Shown piece by piece: positions 52,752-64,000 of a DNA stretch of 64,000 nucleotides. The position numbers and the translations under genes are program-made. Under the pieces are notes generated by a model. It was not told the DNA's origin and made no database searches. It saw only the letters and a program-made list of their open reading frames with translations. Each line of letters opens with the position of its first letter. The stretch's first letter is position 1. Source of the stretch: Adineta steineri (Eukaryota; Rotifera; Eurotatoria; Adinetida; Adinetidae); the NCBI GenBank assembly GCA_905250115.1, contig CAJNOI010000018.1:248001-312000 (forward strand), in the 5' to 3' direction.

Positions 52752-53644
52752 ATGATTACAAGTCTTCTCCGTTATATGGTGATGTACGAAAGAACAGACA
52801 AACCTGTGTGTAATCAAGTGTGCTTGCGCCCTTCTCGCTTCTCATTTCTTTCTTTTTCTCTTACGTACTTCCAAATACAAAAGTTCACGTTTTTCCTTGT
52901 TCATTTTTTGTTCATACCTTCTGTGATGTGTTAATTGGTCGAGCATGAACGATTTGTTTGATATTTTATCAAGTCAAGGTCAAGGCTCTTTTATTGCTTA
53001 CTATAGAGTGCCGTCGCGTGTTTGTCCCATCTCTAGATCACATATGAATAAAACTCAACTACGGAGTGTATACAATATTTATTGCCCATTAAACTATTTA
53101 ACGTCCTTATTTATTCAAAATACAGTGTGTATACATATATATCAAATACTTATTGCATGCTTGATTTATATATGTATTCGTAACTTTAGTTTGACAAGTT
53201 TGTTGATCCATTATCACCTTCTTTTCTTTTCTTTTCATTATTACACTCAATTTACGTAAGAACGAAAAGACAAACTATTGAACATACAAAAAAAGAAAAA
53301 GAAAAATGCAGATGCGTACATATTTCATGTCTATTTGACATGCATTTGTATGCATATATAAATCAATGTAGTTGATTTTATTGTAATAATAATGTTCAAC
53401 AACGAGAATGACTCTAAATAATTTATGTTGACTCTTTTGACAGGTATATAATGATCATATTGTCAAATTCAGTATGTGATTTTATTCGTCAGAATAGTTT
53501 CAAGAGAAGAAGAGAAAAAAAACGTACATAAAAAATATCCTAATTTAAGATAACAAAATATTCAAGTTTCTTTCTTTTTTTTTTTGTTAATTAGGATAAC
53601 CGGGTGTATTTTGTTCTAAGATAAATTGTTTTTAAGAAAATTGT
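52752..53644. other. Intergenic region, no gene seen
   Basis: About 890 bp between the kinase start and the CCDC81 stop, both on the minus strand. Frames here are AT-rich noise. Confidence 0.55.
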
Positions 53645-56600
53645 TTAAACCATTATACGTGTTCCTGGCACATATCGTGTATCTCTCCATATATTTGAAG
53701 TACCATAATTATTTGGTTGACGTTGACATTGAGCACAACGTTTATATTGATCACATTGTTCATGTACAAGAACGCCTTGAGGTGCATATACATGTGTTCG
53801 TTCATCTTGATCACGTACACGTTTTTCATCCATAGCATTTGTCCAATTTGATTCAAGATCTTTACGTATTGTAAATGCACGACGAAAACGTTCACGACGA
53901 TCAGATAATAAACTAATAGAAAAATGAAAAATAAAAAGACAAAATAAGTATAATATATATACTCGTCTTTAGCAGCATCTAATGCTCGTGATTCAAATTC
54001 TTGTTCACGCATTTGTTTAAGTAATTGTTGTCGTTGTCTTTGTTCAACAATTTCTTTTTGTTCTCGGAAGATTTCAATTGCGTGTGCGCGACGTTCTTGT
54101 ACTTGTTCTGTTGACATATCTTGAACACCGAAAAATGGTGCAGCTTCTTCAACAGCTGGAATTCCATTTGGTTTATGTCGAACCTAAATTAACAATAGAA
54201 TTTAACGAAAAGGAAAAATAAAAATTTACTTGATTATCTAAAGTATTTTTGAGTTCTTCTTGATTAAGGCGTTTATTTCTTAAAAATGATTCACGTTCTT
54301 GTGCCAAACTAAAATAGAATTCAAATAATAGAAATGAAAATAATTTTAGATTTTTGAAATATACGCTTCAGCTAATTGCATTTGTTCAAAACGTTCACTT
54401 AAATTTTTATCTTGTCTTTCTGCACGTTCTTCATCTTGTTTCCATTTAATTTGTGCATCTAATTGTTTAGCTAAATCTTGTTGACGAACATATGCTGGAG
54501 GAGTTGGAACACGTTTTCGAAATACAAATGAACGCTAATAATATAAATATTTTCTTTTTTTCACATTAACAAAAAAAGAAATTTTACATACTGCAACATC
54601 AGTTGTTTTAGGTCGTTCCATTTTTCTAGCGCGCATTGCTTCGGCAATACCCAAATTATACTAAAATATAAAATTATTTTATTAAAAATTAATTTTAATT
54701 ATTTACAGCAGCATTTCGTTGTTTATCTTCTCGATTAGCTTGTATAATAGCCTATAGATATTTAAATATATGAAGAAGAAAAAAAAATTTTTTTAGCTAA
54801 AAAATACATCTTGTTTTCTTTGTGCTTCAAGATCACATTTATCTCGATATATTTCAAGTAATTTGGTTTCTTCAGCATCACGAATACGTCTTTCTTCATT
54901 TAAATAAACAGGCACATTACGTTTACTACGTTGATGACATAAATAACAAAGTTCTTGACCAGCTCCATGATGTCCACAAGGTGTTATAGGTTTTGCTATT
55001 GTCATTGAATTTATATGTTGAGAATAGACATTTAATGATGATGATATACGATCACGTACACTACGATCTGTCGATGGACGAGTAAAACCAAGTGCAGCAG
55101 TATTTTCATTCGTTGCTCGAATAACTGTACCATTCGATTGATTACTAAATAGATACAAAATTTGTCAATATATATATCCATATAAATTAAAAGAAATCAG
55201 AGTATTTGAGCAAATAGCGAGCTATTATAATATCACCTATTATTGACATTCTATTTAACAATTGTCTACAAATAAATTTTATTTAAATATACTATTAGTA
55301 TGTAAGATATATACAAATTCGAGAAAGTTTTGAAATAACTTACTTTGTTGTTTGTTCATTATCTTGTTCATTTTGATAGGAAGAAGCAGCTCGTTTCATT
55401 GAACCTGCGGGTGTCGATGGTTTCTTTGTTGTTAAAGATGTTGAAGATGACTGACCAAGATCCGATGGTGAAATCAATGGTGCAATAGTATTAAATTCAT
55501 CTTGTGGATTTACTACTCTCGTTGTTGTAACTACATTTAATGATGGTTGTACTGTTGTAGAAATTGCTGGTTCTAATTGAAAAATTTAAATGTAAATATA
55601 TTTATATTAATAAATAAAAACTTTTCATTATTAAATGTCAATATAAACAAAAAAGCTTTTCTCAACAATATATCAAACTGATTATATACTCTTTCCTTCT
55701 TAATTCCATTTAAATCAAAAAACAATCAATTAGTAATATCGAAAAACAAAAAAAAAATCAAAATATATTTAACATTGATTTGTACCTATAGATGTTTCAA
55801 TCAAAGGTGGTAATTTTCGAGGAGGATCTTTAGAATATAAATGATGTTTCTTAGTATTTGTTGTCTTTTTGAATTATTTATTTTTACCTCGTTGTTGTGT
55901 TCGTTTTATTTGTTTTGCTTCGGGAGCAAGTTGTTCATTATCAGTATGATTTTCTTCATGAATTGCTTGCATTGATGGATTACCAATACGGCTATTAAGT
56001 CTATAAAATATAAATATATAACTTTATATTACAAAACAAACAAATTATACTACCGTGGAAGAACAACATTGGAAGCAGTTGCAGGTCTAGATGCTTCTCT
56101 TTCGGTCATAACTGAATCACATGTTCGTGGTCTCTGAATAATTTTCAAATTTTATTATTTTTTGTTTTCTAGAAAATAGTTCTTTCTTACATTGCACCCG
56201 TTATCAATCAGATGTTTTCCTCCACTACCATCGACAGCATCAACAAAATCTTTAAAAAATCTCATTTTAACTTTTCCATCACGTATTTGTAATTTTCCAA
56301 TACGTGAAAATGTAAATTCAATATTACGTTGTGCAGCTACTGAACGATTAAATACTTGTAAAACATGTTTAACACATTGTTCAATTTGATCACGTGTATA
56401 AGTTGATTGCATTTGAATATAAAAATAATTTAATGGATGTACTGGAATCGAACCACTAACTGGATAATGAGTAAATTTTAATGCATGTGTTTGAGTAAAT
56501 TTTTCCGAAAAAGAAAAAATAGGCCGTTGAATTAATAAATATTTATTATTTCCAACATCAATACGTTTATGTATAAATGTAAATGTACCAAAACCTGGAA

Positions 56601-57773
56601 TTACAACTCCCTAGCAAAATGATTAATTAATAACTATAGGAACAAAAACCAAAGAATTTACTTTTGATTGTTTCATAAAGGATTCGATAAAAGCTGAAAC
56701 TCCATCCCATATTTTAACAACATCTAAGAATTAAAACAAATTTTATTCTTTATTGTTTTTTTTTCAATGATAGTGTCAATTTGTTCGTTTCCTGTTACAT
56801 TTTAAGTGATTTGTTGATTTTAGCATCTTCTTCAGATGAAATACAAGAGGTTATGTCAAGTGGAAGTAAAAGAAAAATAATAAGCTAAGTTTTTTTCTTC
56901 TAGATTTTACTTTGCTTCAATGAAGCAGATAAGCACATAAATTGGCATATTTATATATTATTGACAGTAACGGATATGAATTTATTCATGCGTAATGAAT
57001 ATATAAAAATAGATCAATGTCCTATTTTGTGACAAAATGTCCAATTTAGTAAATCTTGTGTTGAGTACGAAATAAAAACCTTTTAAATCAATTTCCTCAA
57101 TTTCTTTTACAAAATATATTCTACTAAGGGCAACAAATTTTAAATATCTCGATTACTACCATTCAAAAGAAACATGCCTATTAAACATATTCAATGTTCA
57201 CATTTTCAAAAAAAAATACTATCGGCAAAATTAGTGATCGCCTGAATGAATAACAAATATTTCATTGGGTAAATCTTTTGTTAAAAAATGAAACAAATGT
57301 GTCTAAGTCTAATATAAGCCCTTGACAATTCAGTCATTATAAACGAAATTTCTTTCATTTTTATGTATTCAACATTGTCAAGTGCCAAGAAAAAGATTCT
57401 TTCTATTATAACCAAGTAAATAAATGTTGATTCGTATGAATATAAGTGTCATTTTTATGGTTTTATTCAAACTAAATCAGATGACGGTTGCTATGAGTAA
57501 CAGATATATGAAAATTCGTTTCTTTTGTAAAGAGAAAATCAATAAATATTGATTATCTGTATTATCCAGGAAAATACAAAGAATAAATCATTATTTTTTT
57601 ATAATTATAAAATATTATTTTCTTTCTTGTCAAGGTCATAAATAAAAATTTCGTCTCTATTCGAATATCTTACCATCATCAGTTAAATTTGCTAATGATG
57701 CTGATGTATGCTGCTGTTGTTGCTGTTTAGTTGCATCAAGATTTGATGATAATTTATTAATATTATCGATCAT
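53645..57773 (-). CDS. CCDC81: CCDC81 homologue (HU-like domains plus coiled coil)
   Basis: Centrosome/cilium-associated protein in vertebrates. Exons 57773-57674, 56723-56662, 56610-56191, 56133-56054, 56000-55888, 55827-55786, 55572-55344, 55144-54808, 54751-54707, 54660-54592, 54534-54365, 54308-54230, 54183-53963 and 53912-53645 sum to 745 codons in frame. Residues about 30-195 hold the two HU-like domains (IPGFGTFTF, then GKLQIRDGKVKMRFFKDFVDAVDGSG, near-identical to CCDC81). A Ser/Thr-rich linker follows, then ELCYLCHQRSKRNVP with a Cys/His cluster and a long Gln/Glu/Arg coiled coil. The end carries CDQYKRCAQCQRQP. Intron 1 is about 950 bp, longer than the others, with no gene seen in it. 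Confidence 0.9.
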
Positions 57774-58256
57774 ATTGTTAAAAAATAATCTGTAAAAAAT
57801 AAATATATTATTATTCAAAGTAGATATATACGAAGTGAAAAGAAATGTAACTTGAAGAACACCTTCTGTTCTTTTTCAATCACTATTCTTTAAGTTGATG
57901 TTTGTTGTTATTTGTTTTGTAAATTAACTTTTTTTTTTTCTTATGCTTTTATCCTTCATTTACATCTCCATATCTATATGGTTGCTTAGCATTAAATAAC
58001 AAAAACTAATGTCATTCATATATAATAGATGTCGTTTGGAATATTTTCTCTACCACCATCTATAGTCAATTCCTTTTTTTCCTTTTCTGATCATAAAAAC
58101 AAAAACTTTCAATGGTCAATTTGATACAATCATTAGTTTGTTGTCAGATCTTTAGTTTTTTTTTTAATTTTTAAAGAAATAAAATATTATTTATTTATAT
58201 TTTGTTTTAGAATCTATGATGTTTTCACTTTTGTTTCTTACTTTTATTCGTTAAGA
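57774..58256. promoter_or_regulatory. Divergent region between CCDC81 and casein kinase 1 gamma
   Basis: 483 bp between opposite starts, probably holding both promoters. Candidate acceptors without donors sit close to each start: TTTTTTACAG at 57790-57791 (minus strand) and ATTTTGTTTTAG at 58209-58210 (plus strand). Confidence 0.45.
58216..58254 (+). other. Upstream ORF before casein kinase 1 gamma
   Basis: [12 protein letters not shown] and a stop, lying between the candidate acceptor at 58210 and the main ATG at 58257, out of frame with it and ending 2 bases before it. Could reduce translation; inference. Confidence 0.35.
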
Positions 58257-61200
58257 ATGGACGAAAGTGAAACTGGAAATCATAATAATAATAATTTAAA
58301 ACAACATGGAAATCATTTATCTGGTGCTGCACCTCAAGCATCAACTGTATCGATTGTACCAAGTGATATACGTACAGGAGGACGAGGTGCAGGTTTAGCA
58401 ACAAGTGTTAATAATAATAATTTAATAACAGCAGATAAATCGAATGAAACAACAACAACAACATCGACATCAGCGGCTCTTACGAGTAGTTCAGGACCCA
58501 ATGCAATGCTTATGGTTGGACCAAATTTTCGTGTTGGAAAACGAATTGGTGCAGGAAATTTTGGAGAGATTCGATTAGGTAAAATAAATAAAACAATGCT
58601 TGATTTTTTTTATTTTTTAAAATTAAAATAATTTTATTTTCTAGGAAAAAATTTGTATAATAATGAACATGTGGCAATTAAACTAGTAAAAAAAGAAATT
58701 TTTATATTTAAATATAAAATTTTATTATTTTATAGGAACCGATGAAATCTCGTGCACCACAACTTCATCTTGAATATCGATTTTATCGACAACTTGGAGC
58801 TTGCGGTTAGTTAATCAATAATAAAAATAAATTTTTATTTATATTTATTTTATTTTGTAGAAGGCGTTCCACAAGCACATTATTTTGGACCATGTGGTAA
58901 ATATAATGCATTAGTAATTGAATTACTTGGTCCATCACTTGAAGATTTATTTGATACTTGCGATCGAAAATTTTCACTGAAAACCGTCCTTATGCTTGCA
59001 ATACAATTGGTATTAAAATCTTATTTTATGAAATATATATATATATATATATTTTTCTTTAATTATCAGATTAGTCGAATGGAATATGTTCATTCAAAAA
59101 ATCTTATTTATCGAGAGTAAATTAATTTTGAAAAAAATAAAATCATGTTTTAAAATAAATTTTGTTTTCAGTGTTAAACCCGAAAATTTTCTTATTGGAC
59201 GTTCTTCTACGAAAAAACAACATCTGATACATATCATTGATTTTGGCTTAGCCAAAGAATATATTGATCCTGATACTGGTCGACATATACCATTCCGAGA
59301 ACATAAAAGTTTAACTGGTATGTTGAATTTTTTCTATTAAAAAATAATTCTAAATTCAATTTTAGGTACTGCAAGATATATGAGCATCAATACTCATCTT
59401 GGGAAAGGTAAGTGAATTAAATTTATATTTTTTTTTTAATTTTTATATTTTTTTTATTTTAGAGCAAAGTCGTCGAGATGATCTTGAAGCATTGGGGCAC
59501 ATGTTTATGTATTTTTTACGTGGTAGTTTACCGGTATGTAAAGTTTAAATAGATAGAATCTTTTTTTTTCTCAAGGAAATATTTTGATTAGCTTTTAAAA
59601 TAATATTTACTTAAAATCTTGTTGTTTATAATAAATCGATTAGTTTGTGTGAATAATGCAGCTATTTTTGTGACAGACTGTATGTCGTGTATGAACATCG
59701 TAAAATAATATTTCTTTCGATCACGACATATCAAGTTACCGGAAACAAATTTCATCACACATATATTAATTGAAGAAAAATAAGAATTATTTTGCTTTTT
59801 ATTAGTGGCAAGGATTAAAAGCTGAAACATTGAAAGAACGTTATCAAAAAATTGGTGATACGAAACGTGCAACTCATATTGATGTGTTGTGTCAAAATCA
59901 ACCTGGTAAATTTTTCTTATCTTGATTATTTCTTATTCCAACAAAAAAATTATATTTTTTTAGAAGAATTTGCAAAATATTTAAAATATGTTCGGAATTT
60001 GGATTTTTTTGAAACTCCAAATGTAAGTTAAGATTTAATTAGAAAAATTTTTATTTTCTATTTTTTTGTTTCTAGTATGAATATCTTAGAAAACTATTTA
60101 AAGATTTATTGGATTCACGTAATTATGCATGTGATTATAATTTTGATTGGGTAGAAAAAATGCAACCGACTGCAACTAGAGTATAGAAAATAAATTTCAA
60201 TCTTCTTTTTTTTTGTTTAATTATATTTATTTAACTAGAGTACTACTGGAAAATCTCAATATCCACCAGCAAATGATATGCCATCCAGTCCAACACCACG
60301 AGCAACGAATAAGGTAAATAAAAAATACATATTTAAAAATTTCATTAGTAAGACAAAAGCTAAAAAAAAACACGAATTTTTTTCCCTCCCTCTCAGACAA
60401 CTTTTATAAATGCTCATCTTTCGGCATCAACACAACAAGTACATGGTTCAATGCAGGTATATATATAGAAATAAATCTCGTCTGTTCACCTAGTTTAAGT
60501 GTTTTCTTTTCCTCGAAAAAAAATATTCTTGTCTGTATAAATGAATAGATCTCCATTGATTTGTTTTTCTCTAATCATTGGTGTCGTTGGTTATTGTTGC
60601 TTCTTTTTAATTTATAGAATTCCTATTTGAAGGAACAAATCAATCTTAATCTTTTCTTCTTTTTTTTCAAAGCCAATTAATATTCCTGATGATGATAATG
60701 AACGAACCGGTCGAGATCGAGAACATGCACATATTGTCACATCATCAACTTTGCCTAATGCGGATGTTATTAGTGATACAAAGTAAGTACAAAAAGAAAA
60801 AAAAATGATTGATTATTAATCTAGTTTGTTTGTTTGAGAAAGCGGTGAAGGAATTTTCATCTAAAACAAAAAAGGCTTATGAATATCTATATATTTATTC
60901 TAGGCGTAAAACTGTTGGCGGAAAATTATTTAAGAATGACGAATATTCGACTAGTCAAATGTAAGATTTCGAGATAGATAAATAAAAAAATAAACATTTT
61001 TTTTTGACTATTTATAATAATTGAATGGAAAATTGTATTTTTATAGATATTGGAAGAAATGGCTTTCATCATTCATGTAGGTTTGATTAAAAATATAAGG
61101 CAGAAGATTTAGTTTCTATTTTTTTTTTCTAAAGAATACATACATTTAGTACCTCCTAAGCTTTACAATTCAATTTCGAAATATAGAAAATATTCAATAA

Positions 61201-61277
61201 AATTTTATTTATTTAGATGCTGTTGTTTTTTCAATCGTCGTACAAGACATACGACTAATAAACAAACGAGAAAATAA
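58257..61277 (+). CDS. CSNK1G: Casein kinase 1 gamma
   Basis: Membrane-anchored Ser/Thr kinase acting in Wnt signalling (LRP6 phosphorylation). 17 exons: 58257-58578, 58645-58685, 58736-58805, 58861-59009, 59070-59116, 59172-59317, 59366-59407, 59463-59533, 59806-59905, 59964-60022, 60076-60180, 60239-60313, 60397-60456, 60673-60782, 60904-60960, 61047-61076 and 61217-61277, giving 514 residues. The N-terminus is Asn/Thr-rich. The kinase domain from about 92 has [76 protein letters not shown], all CK1 gamma-like. The C-terminus has [16 protein letters not shown], the Cys-rich palmitoylation site of the gamma group, which confirms the last small exons. If exon 16 is not spliced on, a stop after SSFM would give a form lacking the lipid anchor. 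Confidence 0.94.
59036..59053. repeat. (TA)n microsatellite in CSNK1G intron 4
   Basis: A pure TA run within a short intron. Confidence 0.75.
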
Positions 61278-62076
61278 TTCCATCAAACGGCATTATTTGC
61301 TCAAGAACAGTTACAACTTGTAAGACATATATATTATTAAAATAGAATTATAGGCATTATTTTTATTTAGTATGGTCGATTCGGTTCTATTTCCTTTTTT
61401 TTGTACAGTGATTTTTTGGTATGGGACACAACAATAATTGTACACAATCACTGATTCTTCTTATTTTTCTTGTTGTCAATCGGCACTGTGGATAATAAAA
61501 TTTGTCGTTTCTATCTTTCTCTTTAATTTTTGTTTGTTGTTATTGAGTGTGTATCATTGTATTTGAATTTTCATTTTTTTTCTCTCTTCTTGTCTTCTGT
61601 ATCAACCTGCCCACTGTTAAAAATTTTTCGCTTTTGCCTTTTTTTGTTCTTTCTTTTCTCTGTCTTTGTCTCTTTCTTTTTTTTTCTGCTAATGTGTCTG
61701 TGCTTGAGCGTGCTTTTTTTTCAAAGCGGAAAACAAAAGAAAGCTGAAGTATTTTTTATTTCTATCGAATATAAAATATATATATATATATACATATAAA
61801 TATATTGTATAAACGAAATATTCTAACAAATGAATTTAAATTAAATATTTATACATATGAATTATTTTCTATACTATTGTTCGAAGGTATACGTGATATC
61901 CATGACACATTTTCTTTTCGTCTATACTAGTAATTATTCATAGGGATACAGGTTTTTTTTACCCATTCCTTTTGTTATTATTATTATTCAACCATGTGAT
62001 TTGTAGGTGTAAAGATATTGAGACGAGAATATTAACGATAATAATCAAATATTCGCTTTTCGTTTTTTCGCTTAAT
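61278..62076. other. Intergenic and 3' region, no gene seen
   Basis: T-rich 3' sequence of the kinase gene with a (TA)n run near 61776-61792, then spacer. Phe/Ser/Leu-rich frames at 61530-61799 reflect T-rich composition. Confidence 0.55.
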
Positions 62077-63209
62077 ATGAATGTAAAACTAAATCCAAGT
62101 TTAGCTGAAATTCATATAGCAGCAAGTCATTTACGTTCAATTTCAGTTCCTATAACACCAGTTCTAACAAATTCAATATTAAATAAATTAACTGGACGAA
62201 ATATTTATTTAAAATGTGAAAATTTCCAACTTACGGGTTCATTTAAAAGTCGTGGTGCATTAAATACAATTCTTAATGCAATGAAAATTGAACCAAATCT
62301 AAAAGGTTTTGTTACATATTCATCCGGAAATCATGGTATAGCTGTAGCTCATGCTGCGTCACTTGTACAACGACCATGTATTGTTGTTCTTTGTAATGAT
62401 ACACCGAAAAATAAGATTGATGCTATCAAACAATATGGAGCTGAAATAGTTCTATGTGAATCGACACCATTAAGTCATATAGCAATATGTTTAGATATCG
62501 CTAAAGAACGCGAGTATTATGTTGTACCAGCATCTGATCATTGTGATGTTATCGCTGGTAATTAAAATTCTATAGGATAATTAATTAGAAAATTTTTAAT
62601 TGAAAAAAAATAGGACAAGGAACTATTGCAGTTGAATTAATGGAGCAAATATCTGATTTAGATGCTATATTAGTTCCAGTTAGTGATGGTGGTTTAATAA
62701 GTGGTATTGCTCTATATGCTAAACGTATTAATCCAAATATACGAATATATGCATGTGTACCTGAAGGAAAAATGCTTGAAGAATGTCTAGTTGAAGGTAA
62801 ACGTTTATGGCCTGACCCACCTCAATTTCTTGAAACAGAATGTAAAGGTAATCAATCAACTTTATAATATTTCTTTTTATTGAAATAAGACAAAACAGAA
62901 AATTTTTAAAAAAAAAAGAATTCATTTCTAGCATGTCGTTCACAACAATGTGGCATGATTACATTTCCAATAATGTGTTCATTTATTGAAAAGCAAGTAT
63001 TTACCATACCGGATAAAGTCATGATTGACGCAACACGATTTGCATTTGAACATCTTAAATTAGTTATTGAACTTGCTTCGGGATTATCACTTGGTGCTAT
63101 ACTTTCTCAACATAATAAACTTGATACAAATATTCATAATATAGCGGTTATTATAACTGGTGGTAATATTGATCTGAATGATCGATTACCTTGGCAACAA
63201 GAAAAATAA
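62077..63209 (+). CDS. Serine-racemase-like PLP enzyme with altered cofactor loop
   Basis: Fold type II PLP family (serine racemase, threonine dehydratase). Exons 62077-62557, 62614-62847 and 62932-63209 give 330 residues; human serine racemase has 340. PITPVLTNSILNKLTGRN, the Schiff-base Lys57 in GSFKSRGAL and SSGNHGIAVA are well kept. The glycine loop that binds PLP phosphate, GGGG in serine racemase, is here SDGG (184-187). The metal-site Glu and the ADGV motif after the lid are also changed (ACVPEGKMLEE, LETECKACRS). ITGGNIDL near the end is kept. It may have another activity, or be a binding protein or weak enzyme. No frame breaks, so it looks expressed. An ATG at 61972 would add 35 residues without family likeness; 62077 fits better. 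Confidence 0.82.
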
Positions 63210-63243
63210 TTTTTATTACTTTTTTTGTTTTCTTCTAATTTAA

Positions 63244-63794
63244 TTATATATCACTTGTTCGACGACGTATATGTTTATTAATAAAATGACGAATAAAATT
63301 TAATGGATTTAAACGAGATGTATTTTGATTATTGGTTGGATCAGTATCTTCTTCATCATTTTTTATAGGTCGTCCTGTTCTAAGACTTTCTTCTAATGCT
63401 TTTAAATAAGCTTTCTTCTCTCGATCATTCGATGGTGGAGATGTTGACAAATCATCTGATGCTCGTTCAGTTGATTGCATAGCTACATCAAGACTTTTTG
63501 TACTAAGATTATCTTCATTTTTATTGACTGATCCATTTGATTCAGCATCTTGATAGGCTCGACTTGTTTTTCCATGTAATTTTCTAAATAAAAACAAAGA
63601 AAAACTACAATTAAAAATATTTTTAAAATATACCGTAAAAATCTTGGTTGTAAAGCACAAACAAAAATAAAAAGACAAATTCCACAAATTGTTACTGCTG
63701 TGATACTAATAAGTATCGCTGCAAAAAGATCCATATGATCTTGTCTTTGTTTTGTTATAAAGGAAGAAACAAATGTCAACCACCGATATACCAT
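63244..63794 (-). CDS. Small single-pass membrane protein, unknown function
   Basis: Exons 63794-63634 and 63583-63244 give 166 residues (or 146 if the inner ATG at 63734 is used). A hydrophobic segment (LFAAILISITAVTICGICLFIFVCAL) is followed by a hydrophilic, Ser/Asp/Asn-rich tail of about 110 residues with a dileucine-free, charged end (KHIRRRTSDI). That end could be a PDZ-binding or basic membrane-proximal motif (inference). The outer ATG has the better context (A at -3, G at +4). It is convergent with the serine-racemase-like gene, 34 bp between stops. No family recognised. Confidence 0.6.
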
Positions 63795-64000
63795 GTTCCC
63801 ATCATCATTATCATCTGTCCGTAGCTATCGTCCATGTATTATTAAATGTCACTCAGAATGGAAGTATTATCAGACGCCACCGAAGAAAAGAAACAAGTCA
63901 AGAGAATATATGTACATGGTCTAGATATATATACATAACAATTAAACATAGTCGTTAGAAGGGCGCAAACAAAAATAGATTGACAAAGCCGTAGAGAGAA
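63795..64000. other. Window end, no gene seen
   Basis: Upstream of the small membrane protein gene. Probably promoter sequence. Confidence 0.4.

Noticed and set aside
59534..59805. 272-bp intron 8 of casein kinase 1 gamma as a possible MITE
   Set aside because: Longer than neighbours, but no inverted ends or target duplication could be found.

Overview
The window is AT-rich animal nuclear DNA. Genes sit on both strands, are packed closely, and are cut by many very short introns, mostly about 45-60 bp with GT/AG borders. Gene content (SLC30A5, spalt, eRF1, cyclin Y, ribosomal protein S2, ABCA, AP-2 mu, TTK/MPS1-like kinase, CCDC81, casein kinase 1 gamma) is metazoan. The compact intron style, AT bias and a RING plus kinesin-light-chain-type TPR protein suggest a bdelloid rotifer such as Rotaria or Adineta. 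That assignment is inference. There are no bacterial operons, rRNA or CRISPR arrays, and no tRNA was recognised. All exon models were joined by hand from splice signals and reading phase; most close exactly in frame.

Layout. 1-2398 (-): zinc transporter ZnT5, cut by the window edge. 3199-5289 (-): single-pass membrane protein with a long Thr/Ser-rich ectodomain and a 10-N gap. 6400-6757 and 7010-7270 (+): two small secreted or anchored proteins. 7497-7788: hAT-like MITE. 8512-10691 (-): RING/TRAF-finger/TPR protein. 10692-13954: gene desert rich in microsatellites. 13955-15888 (+): spalt-type zinc-finger factor. 17522-18898 (+): intronless eRF1 with NIRS in place of NIKS. 19179-19716 (-): Ly6-like GPI protein. 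20360-22098 (+): cyclin Y. 22655-25906 (+): TATDN1, whose first intron holds a complete antisense gene (22927-24129). 25977-27202 (+): ribosomal protein S2, starting 70 bp after TATDN1. 27203-31706: poor region with an F-box-like remnant and a 100-N gap.

31707-50087 (+): one 49-exon ABCA transporter of about 3211 residues with an enlarged first ectodomain. Its introns carry two hAT-like MITEs, and one 5-kb intron holds two complete genes, AP2M1 (-) and a USP4/11/15-type deubiquitinase (+). 50193-50415 (-): a tiny two-exon acidic ORF. 50965-51313: decayed copy of the USP 3' end. 51543-52751 (-): short MPS1-like kinase. 53645-57773 (-): CCDC81. 58257-61277 (+): casein kinase 1 gamma. 62077-63209 (+): serine-racemase-like PLP enzyme with altered cofactor loop and metal-site residues. 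63244-63794 (-): small membrane protein.

The genes do not form a pathway. The main structural theme is gene nesting: three full genes lie inside two introns in a genome where introns are otherwise tiny. A second theme is strong 3' splice sites just before several start codons with no visible donor, consistent with spliced-leader trans-splicing.
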